Assembly: GCA_021521415.1 (NCBI GenBank)
Contig: JAIQDT010009227.1
Location: 17,600 to 81,599, forward strand
DNA: 64,000 nt
Origin: Bidens hawaiensis
Lineage: Eukaryota > Streptophyta > Magnoliopsida > Asterales > Asteraceae
Direction: 5' to 3'
The position numbers and the translations under genes are program-made. Below are positions 11,870-21,655 of the stretch, piece by piece (position 1 is the first letter of the stretch; every line of letters begins with the position of its first letter). Under the pieces are notes generated by a model. The model ran no database searches and had not been told where the DNA came from. It was given only the letters and a program-made list of their open reading frames with translations.

Positions 11870-11880
11870 GACTCCCCCTT
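11870..11880 (-). promoter_or_regulatory. Polypurine tract of C2
   Basis: On the - strand AAGGGGGAGTC ends exactly at the 3' LTR start (TGTTGG), the expected plus-strand primer position. Confidence 0.85.
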
Positions 11881-11948
11881 GGCAGTAGCTTCATATCTCT
11901 ATCTTTAATCACGTGTCTGGTAATCCCAAAATCTTGTATCTACCGTCT

Positions 11949-14891
11949 TCAAGCATGAACTCCCTGTCTTACACAGACAGAGACAACTCTCTGGTATTTC
12001 TTGGCTTCTTCTTTCCATGCAGGAATATAGAATATCTTTTTCTCGTTCAGCACCTGCAAGTCAGCTTGAGACAAATTCACCAAGTGCATAGGATCATACA
12101 CTCTCAGCACCTCTTGTTCATCTTCATCCTCCATAACCGCTTCAGCTGTTTGACTGTCGACATACCACCATTTCAGATCCTTTAGGACATCCTTGGGCAT
12201 TTGTTTCATCGGCACTTCTATTAAACACCAGATAGGCTTATACTTCATTACCATCCAAGGTTTGCCATCAGCTCTCATTCTTCTGTCTTTATCTTCAACA
12301 AGCTTCCCTTTCTGCAGCTTTAACAACTCGAACTTGTTCTCTTTTATACTTTCTTTCCACACGATCTTTCCAATAATCCTAGCCATATTATCATCACTCC
12401 TGTTTATCAACCCCAACTTGGCTAAATCCTTCACCTCACACTCCGGCAAGGTATTCAATGATCTCAACAACCTTTTGAAGTACTGAACTCCGTCAAAACG
12501 TTTAATCACAAACAGCCTCAACTGCTCATCATATAACCAGCATATAATCCCCTTCTTTGATTCAGCATACCCTTTGATATTATAACTCTTTTTAAACATA
12601 GTTGGAACCGCTGGCTTCTTTGTCTTTACGAACCATTGAGCGTAGCCTTCTTTCTATCTCGGCCGCTCTTCCCATTCAGTCTCATCACTTCCCATATCTT
12701 GACCCACATTTGACTTATCAACATCTGGAATTTCATGTTCTACATTATCCTCCACAATCTCTCCCTCTTCAATCTCACTGTCAATCACAATCTCGGCTCC
12801 TATCTTCTCAATCTCTTCAACCGGTAACACATCGTCGTCACCTACAATATCGTCATCCAACATCTCCTCGTCATCCACTACCACCACATCATCAACCCCT
12901 GATCCACCTGCTGCACCAGCTGACTCCCCCTGAGATGTGGAAGTCCCAAGACTTTGTTCAGTTCTTGGCAACTCACCACCTGCACCTTTCGATGCATTGG
13001 GATCATCGTCTCTATCATTACTCTTCTTCGTCCTCAACTCATCGCCCTTGCAGCTCGTCTCCCCCTGAGATGCTAAGAACTATTTTAAAGCATCAAAAAG
13101 TTTACCGTGCTCAACCAGGAGGGACGACTGAATCTGATTTTCTGCAACAAGGCGCTGAATAGCGTGAGTCTAGATCAGGTTGATTCTTGATTGTTCTGCC
13201 ACGACCCTTTCAGGAGCTGCTATCCTGTCTGAGTCAGATAAAGTTGCATTAAAATCAAATCTCATATGAGAAATGTCTTGAGCATACGGTGGAGGGATTC
13301 CCAAGGTAGCCGGAACATCAGAAACAGGCTGAAAAGTAACCGCAGGTGGTATTGTAACAGATAACCCTGCAGTGGCAACCAGTGTCGACTCAACGAGTCT
13401 TGCAACAACCTCCGATGGAGTTAGTGTAGGAGGTGGCAAGGAAACAATTTCTGGAGCCGAAAGCTGAAAGGTAGTGGGTGGAATGCCAAAGGAAGATGAT
13501 GTAGATATCACGGGAACATCCGAGGTGATCGGTCCTGTCACAGTCATCGATGCAGGGACCGTAGTCATACCAGATAAGGCGGGTGGAGAGAAACGAACCA
13601 CCCTCGAGCTTTCACCAGCTCCCGAGCCTTCACCCGTTCTGACCTTTTTCGATTGACGAATCAACCGATCTAACTCCTCCTCATAGTCAGATTCACTGTC
13701 ATCTGTGTCTTTCTTTCTTTTTCCATGAATTCTTTCTTGGGCGACCAGTATCTGTCTTGCTTCAGCAACATCATCAACTGAGGAGTCAGAGTCGGTTCTT
13801 TCAGAATCAGCTACAGACATAGCTACCATCGACACTTCAACACCAGACACCTCTGCAACTGAGACCTGAATGTCTGCCTCAGGATCAACTCGTTCCATAT
13901 CAAAGAACCCTTGGCCACCAAAAGCAGCTTCAAGGTCTACTTGTTCCTCCGGTGCCACAACAGGAGCAGCAGATAATGCCTGCTGTACCATAGGTGGTGG
14001 TTGGGAAACAACTGCCTGTTGCGGTGCCAGATCCCGAAACTCGTCTCCACCAGGAGCAACATACGCCGGGTTTATCAAATAACCAAATAACGGAGTATGT
14101 CGTGGACGAAGCTTTGGTTTACTTCGAGCACTCGACGATCTGCATTGTGCGAATATCCTCTTACTGAAACTCTCTACATATCGAATTGGACGGCGCTGAG
14201 GTAGCGTAGGAGCCACATGATTCAAGATCATTTGTAAGAATCTTGGATACATCAAGAATCTTTCACGAGCTACCGCACGTCTCTGACGGTCTATTTCATA
14301 AAACACCATCTGACCGAAGCTGTAACGCTTGTTGTAAGTCAGTGCTGTCATTGCCGATTGCATCGTCGCACCCATCCCGTCCGTACCAGCCTTACGACCC
14401 GACATGCACACGATCATCACATGCATGAGAAAACGCCATTGATCCAACAAAAATCCCTTACGCCTCTGAGTGTCACCCAATGGACCGGAATAGCCCATTC
14501 GTAAAAATGCACCATCTCTGAATGGAGCGGTAAAGTCTGTAGGATCATCTCTAGTTTCATTCCCAAACTGCAAGGCGACCCTTATCTGCTCAGATGAGAA
14601 CTGCACCTCTGGATTGTTAACTGTGGCGCGCATGACTGGGGGCTCGACTCTACAATCATAATCTACCGTTTGCCAGAAGTCTTCAATGTTCGGCAGAGAA
14701 ATGGGCAGAGTTGTAGTAATAGCATGGAAGATACGCGAGAGGATAAGGAAAGAGATGATCTCGCGATAATCATCAACACCGCTAGCATCCGGGTCCAGCG
14801 TGATGTACATATTGTGACCCAGAAAGAATTGACGGTTGTTATCGCCACCTTCGTCACCACCAGCACCACCGGCTCCTGCTACAGTTGCCAT
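11949..14891 (-). CDS. Long 3' ORF of C2, 981 codons with three in-frame TAG stops
   Basis: This ORF sits downstream of pol, where SIRE elements carry an env-like gene. It stays in one frame from ATG 14891 to TGA 11949, broken only by TAG at 13170-13172, 13080-13082 and 12654-12656. The N-terminal ~240 residues form a folded-looking domain (IEDFW, ATVNNPE, YPRFLQMILNH) shared with the C3 ORF. A Ser/Thr/Pro-rich linker and a basic KRKKD/SKKVR patch follow, then an acidic stretch (12654-13037) and a C-terminal ~216-residue domain (FDGVQYFKRLL to YQRVVSVCVRQ). I see no signal peptide or membrane segment, so an envelope role is unsupported. Function is unknown. The start follows a splice-acceptor-like CAG. 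Confidence 0.75.
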
Positions 14892-14935
14892 ATCTGCATA
14901 ACAACCGTTCTAAGTTAGAACAATGTCAAAGCAGA
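14892..14935 (-). promoter_or_regulatory. Putative 3' splice acceptor of the C2 3' ORF
   Basis: Reading on the - strand, a branch-point-like CTAAC lies about 20 nt before GTTATGCAG, followed by ATATGGC where ATG is the ORF start. C3 has CAGATATGGC at the identical position. The acceptor AG is at 14895-14894. A spliced 3' mRNA is inferred, not shown. Confidence 0.5.
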
Positions 14936-15260
14936 TCATAACTTCGCCTATTACCAAGAGCGAAGTTATGATAACTTCTAGTGTGCAGGCGAAGTTAGAC
15001 ATAGGGCGAAGTTGATTACAACTTCGCCTTTACAATAACTTCGCCTGATAACAGATTAACATTTTAAATAATATAAGGCACAAGGCGAAGTTAGGTATAA
15101 GGCGAAGTTAAGGATAACTTTGCCTCACCATAACTTCGCCCCTTGAACAACTTCGCTCTTGATTAGTTAAGGATAAAAGCAGCAGGCGAAGTTAAGCCTA
15201 AGGCGAAGTTGAGAACAACTTTGCCTAAACTATAACTTCGCCTGAACTGAAACGGCGACA
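14936..15260. repeat. AACTTCGCCT motif array upstream of the C2 3' ORF
   Basis: Around fifteen copies of AACTTCGCC(T) or its complement AGGCGAAGTT occur in both orientations. The same motif recurs at 15633-15690, in the C2 leader and in both LTRs, but not in the coding parts I read. Confidence 0.75.
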
Positions 15261-16080
15261 GTTTAGTAGGCCAGACGAGGTTTGTTGGTGAAATTGGTGA
15301 TTGTGAACAATGAAAACATGTAACAAAAGAGATCTAGATGATCAAATTGGTTACGAACACGTCAAAAAGAGTTTGAAAAGTGGGTGTGTAATGGTTTGCA
15401 TGAACGAGGTCCCAAATCGGAGCAAAACGACATCTAATTAACATGGTCGACACGAATTATACGTTATCCCGACCCTACACACCTTTAACACGGATTGAAT
15501 TTGAGAAAAAAAAACAATGTTTGATTCGAGTAAACAAGTTCGCCGAGGGTTATGTTGTCTGATAAGTTCGCTTGAAATTTGAGAATATGAAAGGTTTGAC
15601 TGTGTTGACCTTTATATATGCTTGAAAAAGCTCAGGCGAAGTTATGTTTAACTTCGCTTATCCATAACTTCGCCCTATATCAACTTCGCCTAGTATTAAA
15701 ATTTACACTACAGACCCTTATAAATTTGAACATTATGCAATTGTCTTTTAAAACTTCCTTTAAAGATTTAAATGTTACGTTCAACGGCCAAGTAACCAAG
15801 TTTTATACCATAAAACGACATATGCAATGAAAATTTTAGAAATAAAGTACACGGGATCAAATTTCAGTCTTGACAGTGACTAGCATGTTTTAGAAAAGAT
15901 CCGAACAAGAATCATACTAGTTAAGTGACTGTCACATAGATCCATGTTCAGCGGTATTATGACATAAAGAAACAGGTTGTAAGTAGGTAAACAACTTAGT
16001 ATGGTTTTCATCGCTTCTGTGATACGGATTAGGTACAATTAAGCTCAAAATTTAAATGGACAACACATCAGAGATTGTGA
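15261..16080. other. C2 non-coding stretch between array and conserved blocks
   Basis: Untranslated C2 sequence with a second small motif cluster at 15633-15690. I see no credible gene in it. Confidence 0.5.
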
Positions 16081-16985
16081 TGCCTCCCATCTATTCTCAA
16101 AGCTTATTTGACTTTCCCCGAGTCACCCCGAGTTGACCTTGACCCGTAGTGTCTGATTAAACTGTAAGTACATCTTGATCTTTTAGAGTCTTCTTCCCGT
16201 TCTCTTTCTTGTCTCTTGATTGACGATTATAACACACTAGGCTTCAGAGGGCTTAACCCTTTTTTTTTTTTTTTTAATAATAAAGATTTACATAGCTTCA
16301 AACACTAGACTACTGCAAGTCCCGAATCTGGATCACTGCAGGTACTTGACACACTATCTTCTCGGAAATCAGAACACTCACGGGCTCGTGTTTGAATGGG
16401 TAATCGCTTTTCTGCCTATCATTCGAAAAGACGTATATGGAGACATACACAACTCTGAATGAGTCTTCCCTTTAAATCGAGAATATTTAGTTAGTATCAC
16501 TTCTACTTTTACGCACCATAAAAAGCTACCATAACATACAATGACTGTTCTAGAGTCTTTCAGGCCTAATAACTTCACTAGTTAAGCACACAGAAATAGT
16601 TTGTGTATCACTTTCCAAGGTTGGATCAATTTTCTTAGAAACATTGTATAGAAACTTCTTACGAAGTTGTAGACTTGAAAAATTATATCATCTCCCTAAA
16701 AAAAATTTAAATTCTATCGCCCCGATCAAGTCAAAGCTAACAGGTAAACGGCTATTCTGAAGATCCAATGGATCAGCTGGACCGACCACATATGAATATG
16801 CGTCCTTTTAACTAAGTATGAACGACTACTTTTCAGCGAAAGAATAAAAACACACCATAAACCGCCCCGGTCACTTTCAGTCATCTGGTAATGGCTATCC
16901 TCATAATCTACTAGTAGAAGTAAGGACCAAACATATCCGAAGATGTGTCCTTCAAACTGAAGCAAACGATATAATTCTAAGCGAT
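16081..16985 (-). other. Conserved non-coding region of C2 between RNase H and the 3' ORF
   Basis: The region has no ORF yet aligns with C3 40069-41000 in the same order and at nearly constant offset (about 24.0 kb). By hand count, 16081-16145 matches 40069-40133 at 52 of 65 positions, and 16383-16446 matches 40464-40527 at 52 of 64. Further matches cover 16490-16575, 16741-16850 and 16886-16978. Three diverged modules in it share a GGTAATGGCTATYCT-like core. A 16-T run lies at 16260-16275. Confidence 0.7.
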
Positions 16986-16993
16986 AGTGATGT

Positions 16994-16996
<3 letters not shown>

Positions 16997-17023
<27 letters not shown>
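16997..17023 (-). repeat. Poly(A) tract just after the C2 pol stop
   Basis: A run of 27 T on + (poly-A in sense) begins about 27 nt after the pol stop codon. It is preceded in sense by TATTATT, as is the 16-base tract at 16260-16275. C3 lacks it at the equivalent place. Confidence 0.8.
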
Positions 17024-17027
<4 letters not shown>

Positions 17028-17049
17028 ATAGAAACGAGAAACACGGTTA

Positions 17050-18714
17050 CTAGGGATTGATCATCCCATTAAACTCAACAAGATTTTGAAAACAAGTTCG
17101 GTCAAACGCTTTAGTAAAAAGATCGGCGAAATTATCTAACGAATCAACCTTTTCTAGCACAATTAATATCTTCTCAGCACAATCCCGTATAAAATGATGA
17201 CGAATGTCAATGTGTTTAGTTTTGCTATGTTTTACGGGATTGTTAGTTACTGAGATTGCAGCAGTGTTATCAATGCAAATAGGAGTTTGAGTGAAATTCA
17301 GACCGTAATCGCGCAATTGCTGTTGTATCCAAAGAACCTGGGAGCAGCAGTTTGATGCTGCCATGTACTCTGCTTCACAGGTGGAAATGGCTACTGAGGT
17401 CTGTTTCTTGCACTGCCATGACACCAATCTTCCTCCCAGAAACTGGCATCCACCGGTTGTAGACTTCCTGTTCTGATTGCAACCTCCATAGTCAGAGTCT
17501 GTGTAAGCAACCAAGTCCAGGTCTCCCCCTTTCGTGTACCACAAACCCAGCTTAGGCTTGCCTTTGAGATACCGCAATATTCTCTTCACTACCTTCAAGT
17601 GAGATTCCTTCGGAGTTGCCTGAAATCGAGCACAAAGACAAACTGCAAACATAATATCAGGTCTAGATGCAGTTAAATACATTAAAGAACCTATGATTGC
17701 TCGATATTGGGTGGGGTCCACGTCTTCATCACTGTCCAATTCAGCACCCAGTTTGTGGTTGACGCAAACCGGAGTATCAAATGGAGTGCTGTCCTCCATC
17801 TTGAAGCGTTTGAGAACGTCTTGGACATATTTAGTTTGATGGATGAACATCCCATCTTTCTTCTGATCAACCTGCAATCCTAAAAAGAAAGTTAATTCAC
17901 CCATTGCACTCATTTCAAACCTCTTTTTTATGACTTCTTCAAACTCCTGACACATGACGACTTTTGATGCAGCAAATATGATGTCGTCCACGTAGACTTG
18001 AACTAATAGAAAATCTCTCCCTTTTCTCTTGACAAACAGCGTGCTGTCGATCTTTCCTCTTTCGAACCCATTTTCAAGCAGATAATCAGACAAGGTTGAG
18101 TACCAGGCACGAGGGGCCTGATGTAGACCATATAGCGCTTTACTCAGCTTATACACATGATCAGGAAAATCAGGGTCAGGGAAACCCGGAGGCTGTTCAA
18201 CGTACACTACCTCATCGACTTTACCATTCAGAAAGGCACTTTTTACATCTAACTGGAACACCTTCATCTGATTGTGTGCAGCAAATGCCAAAAATAGTCG
18301 GATTGCCTCCAATGTTGCCATAGGAGCAAACACTTCATTGTAGTCGATTTCTTCTTGCTGATTAAACCCTTTTACTACCAGCCTCGCCTTGTTATTTATG
18401 ATTATCCCTTTCTCATCTCTCTTACACTTAAATACCCACTTTGTGCCAATAGCATGTACATTCTTCGGTTTTGCAACTAATTTCCATACTTCCATCTTCT
18501 CGAATTGAGCTAACTCTTCTTGCATGGCTTCGACCCATGAGCTATCCTTGAGAGCCATTTGATAGTTCTTTGGTTCAATCTGGCTGATGAAGCAGGTGTA
18601 CAAGCACTCGTTAATGACACCCGTTTCCTTAATGCTTGCGTAAACACAGGTGTGCTCATTCAAGCTTCGTCTTGTTTGTACACCATCAGACAGATCACCT
18701 ATCACGTTCTCCAA
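17050..18714 (-). CDS. pol: Reverse transcriptase-RNase H of C2
   Basis: This 554-residue part of the copia polyprotein copies element RNA into DNA inside the particle. RT motifs are complete: [36 protein letters not shown], the catalytic QVYVDDIIF, and SRPDIMFAV. RNase H follows with AYTDSDYGGC, CEAEYMAAS and HSKTKHIDIRHHFIRD. It ends at TAG 17050-17052. The listed start is only the first Met in this frame; the ORF is the continuation of the integrase frame (18702-20354) after a frameshift near 18745, so it is not a separate gene. No catalytic residue is visibly lost. Lineage by motif is SIRE-type copia. Confidence 0.9.
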   Translation of the reverse strand: MENVIGDLSDGVQTRRSLNEHTCVYASIKETGVINECLYTCFISQIEPKNYQMALKDSSWVEAMQEELAQFEKMEVWKLVAKPKNVHAIGTKWVFKCKRDEKGIIINNKARLVVKGFNQQEEIDYNEVFAPMATLEAIRLFLAFAAHNQMKVFQLDVKSAFLNGKVDEVVYVEQPPGFPDPDFPDHVYKLSKALYGLHQAPRAWYSTLSDYLLENGFERGKIDSTLFVKRKGRDFLLVQVYVDDIIFAASKVVMCQEFEEVIKKRFEMSAMGELTFFLGLQVDQKKDGMFIHQTKYVQDVLKRFKMEDSTPFDTPVCVNHKLGAELDSDEDVDPTQYRAIIGSLMYLTASRPDIMFAVCLCARFQATPKESHLKVVKRILRYLKGKPKLGLWYTKGGDLDLVAYTDSDYGGCNQNRKSTTGGCQFLGGRLVSWQCKKQTSVAISTCEAEYMAASNCCSQVLWIQQQLRDYGLNFTQTPICIDNTAAISVTNNPVKHSKTKHIDIRHHFIRDCAEKILIVLEKVDSLDNFADLFTKAFDRTCFQNLVEFNGMINP

Positions 18715-20354
18715 AGGATGATTTTTGTGAACTCCAGTAGTCGGAACCGTTGGACTTCCAGATTGTTTTCCAAGTTCGAAGAGAGTTCATCAATGGGTGA
18801 TTGGTGTTGAGAGTGAAAGGGATTGTAGAATTCTTCCTCAGTAGAGGCAGCAGGAATATCAGTGGTTCTTGACGAGGAAGGATGACACTCATCGTATCGC
18901 GGACGTTGCACAATATTTTCTTCCTCATCATACAGAATATGTGAAGCAATTTTCTCATCAACTTCTGCAAAATACAAGTAAGGCATATTAAAGGATTTGA
19001 ACAGTTTATCATAGTCAAAAGCTTCAGTGGGTCCCGTGCTAGGCTTTGGTGGTTTGTAACTCGTGATGTCGGTGTTACATACCACTTCAACCTTGCTGTT
19101 CGATAAATTAAAGACTCTTCTGTTGGGTGTCCCAACAACATATCCGACTAAAATACCTTCGTCGGCTTTCTCACCAAATTTAGAGTTTGTCTTTAATATC
19201 GTACATGGAGACCCGAATGGTTCGAGACCATTCAAGTTTGGCTTTCGACCATGCATAAGTTCATAACAAGTTTTATTCAATCTTTTAACAGTTAAAACAC
19301 GATTAAGGATATAACAGGCTGTGGCAACAGCTTCAGCCCAGAACACCACAGGAAGTTTAGCATCTGCCAGCATGGTTCTGGCTCCTTCGATTAGCGTCCT
19401 GTTCTTCCTCTCAGCTACCCCATTTTGTTGCGGAGTATACGGGGCGCTGTACTGGTGGTCTATCCATTTCTGTAGGCAGAACATCTCCATCTGGTAGTTC
19501 TTGAATTCTGTCCCATTATCACTCCTGATGTTCTTAACATTTCTCCCCACAATATTTTCAACCTTGGTAATCAGTTTAATTACCAACTGAACCGTCTTAT
19601 CCTTTGCCTTAAGAAAGTATACCCAAGAGTATCGAGAGTAATCATCGATTACTACCAAGCAGTATGACGTTCCACCTAGACTTTTTTCATTCACGGGACC
19701 GAAGAGATCCATGTGAAGCAGGTCTAGTGTACTGACGATTGAGTTAACCTTCTTGGAGTGATGAGGTTTCTTGTGTTGCTTTCCCTTCTTGCACGACAAG
19801 CATTGATCCTCAAAGTTAAAATTCTTCAAGGGAACACCCAGCACTAGGCCATTCTTGACAATGTAATTCATTTTGCGATGATGTATATGCCCCATTCTTC
19901 GATGCCATAATTCTGACTCAGATTCAGTTGCCTTGGACAAAAGACATGATTCTTCGGTTGTCATCTCAGTTGACCTCATATCCATTACATAAGTGTTCTT
20001 TTCTCTTGGAGCTCTCATCACCACCCATGCCTCTGGTATCTTGAAACCAGGATACAGAACAATTGCTTCATTTTTAGTAAAGTGTACTGTGTACTCTTTG
20101 TCACAAATCTGAGACACGCTTAACAAATTATGCTTCAACTCCTCAACAAAATTCACCTTCTCTAACTTCATTTTACCATTTGTCACAGTTCCAATACCAG
20201 TAATTTTACCACCACTCTCTCCAGCAAAACTTACCCTACCTCCTTGAACAGGTTTCCATTCGTGTAACAAATTCTTGTTACCAGTCATGTGCCGGGAACA
20301 GCCACTATCCACAACCCACAGATTGTTTGCAGCCCTGTTCAACTGTTCCTGCAC
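18702..20354 (-). CDS. pol: Protease and integrase of C2
   Basis: The polyprotein segment opens with the aspartic protease motif WVVDSGCSRHMTG, then the pre-integrase zinc domain (LWHRRMGHIHHRKM with the paired CLSCKK). The integrase core has D in HMDLFGPVN, D in IRSDNGTEF, and E in GVAERKNRTLIE with D-35-E spacing, so the catalytic triad is present. The tail to 18702 is a variable linker toward RT. It ends in a shifted frame (LLEFTKIILWRT); the true frame carries on in the RT segment. The protease would cut Gag-Pol and the integrase would insert the cDNA. Confidence 0.9.
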   Translation of the reverse strand: MQEQLNRAANNLWVVDSGCSRHMTGNKNLLHEWKPVQGGRVSFAGESGGKITGIGTVTNGKMKLEKVNFVEELKHNLLSVSQICDKEYTVHFTKNEAIVLYPGFKIPEAWVVMRAPREKNTYVMDMRSTEMTTEESCLLSKATESESELWHRRMGHIHHRKMNYIVKNGLVLGVPLKNFNFEDQCLSCKKGKQHKKPHHSKKVNSIVSTLDLLHMDLFGPVNEKSLGGTSYCLVVIDDYSRYSWVYFLKAKDKTVQLVIKLITKVENIVGRNVKNIRSDNGTEFKNYQMEMFCLQKWIDHQYSAPYTPQQNGVAERKNRTLIEGARTMLADAKLPVVFWAEAVATACYILNRVLTVKRLNKTCYELMHGRKPNLNGLEPFGSPCTILKTNSKFGEKADEGILVGYVVGTPNRRVFNLSNSKVEVVCNTDITSYKPPKPSTGPTEAFDYDKLFKSFNMPYLYFAEVDEKIASHILYDEEENIVQRPRYDECHPSSSRTTDIPAASTEEEFYNPFHSQHQSPIDELSSNLENNLEVQRFRLLEFTKIILWRT

Positions 20355-20356
20355 GA

Positions 20357-21655
20357 TTAAAGAAAAGGATTAAAATCTGGGGACCCAAGACCTACTGGTC
20401 TTGGGTCGATTAAATCTGTTAAACGGCCTCCAGTACTTCGGTTGCCCAAAGTCAGTTTGAAAATGACTTCTGTAAGTTCTAAAAGGATACCTTCTAGTGG
20501 ATTGACTATGAGGCCACCCAAACTGTCGTGAATTAGTTGATTTATAATTGGTGGTTTGGTTGTTAACTGGGAAAAACTGAGATCGATTTCTTTGACATCT
20601 TGGATAAGTCCAATGTCTGAACTTTGGTGAGTTCGCATTCTTCCCAGTATAGTAATTACCATTCGATTTATTTTCAGTTTTCGGAGGCCTCATGCCTCTG
20701 AATTTTCTCTGATTTAGAGGACAACGAGCAATCAGGTGTCCTATTTGATTGCATCTGAAACAACTCCTGTGTTCAACTTTCGTCTTGACAGTTGTTTCAG
20801 ATGTTAAGGTTGCAGTACTATCCGTTTGTCTAACATATGGTGGGACAAACGAGTTAAGGGGAGAGTTCTTTTCAGTTGGCTTATATTCCTCCCCACGTTT
20901 TAGTAATCCTACCTCTTCTTTTATCTCACCCGATTCGGATTTCTTGTCCGAATTTGATGAGACAGAGTTAGGAACAGAAATCTTAACATTCGAGACAGGT
21001 TTACTCGTTTCGTTTTGCTGACTTCAGGTTCTTTAATCGAAATTTTGACAGGAACTGTCTGACTAATCTCAACATCAACAGATTTCTGATTACTAGGATC
21101 ATACGTGTAATTATGGTTATATGGTGGTGGAACTTCAGAAAATCCAATTCCCCCTTTGTTAGCTGGGGAACGTTGAACACTTACGATGTGATCAAGCATT
21201 GCTGAGGAATTTCGAAAATGTTCAATTTTTCTGTTTAATTCCACCACTTTTACCTGATAATCAGCTATATGTTTATCCCTTTCAGCGATTAGTTTGGTTT
21301 TTTCTTCTAACACTTCATAACTAAGATCAATTACTTGTATTTTATCAGCTAGACTGGCTTTAAGACTTCTGATATCTTTTTCACTAGCTTTTATTTTTAC
21401 CGAGTAAATGTTTTCTCTAGTTTTAGTGTAATGATGATCTTCTTTTAACGTTTTAAATTGAGCGTCCAAACTAACAAACTGATCAGTTACTGTTTTCAAT
21501 TGTTCAGACAGATTTTCACATTGCATACAATGAAGTTCAGAACTTACCTCAGAGAGCTGATCGTTCACTTCTGCCATGTAAGCTTGATTTTTTCCCGTCT
21601 CTTTCTCACTTCCTGCAGTTTCGATATTCACCAAATTTGCCTGTTCGAAGACTTA
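20357..21655 (-). pseudogene. C2 gag C-terminal part: coiled coil and second zinc knuckle
   Basis: Residues from 21652 down to about 21200 form a long Lys/Glu/Leu coiled coil, followed by FRNSSAMLDHIV and GIGFSEVPPPYN, shared with C1. A frameshift near 21020 moves the reading frame. A second, intact CCHC knuckle CFRCNQIGHLIARC lies at 20721-20762. A basic, Asn/Arg-rich stretch (20370-20693) then leads into protease. A TAA at 21653-21655 separates this from the first gag part in the same frame. Two knuckles around a coiled coil are a hallmark shared by C1 and C2. Confidence 0.75.

Noticed and set aside
12602..13162. His/Pro/Ser-rich plus-strand ORF
   Set aside because: It is antisense to the acidic part of the C2 3' ORF; its composition follows from Asp/Glu codons on the other strand.
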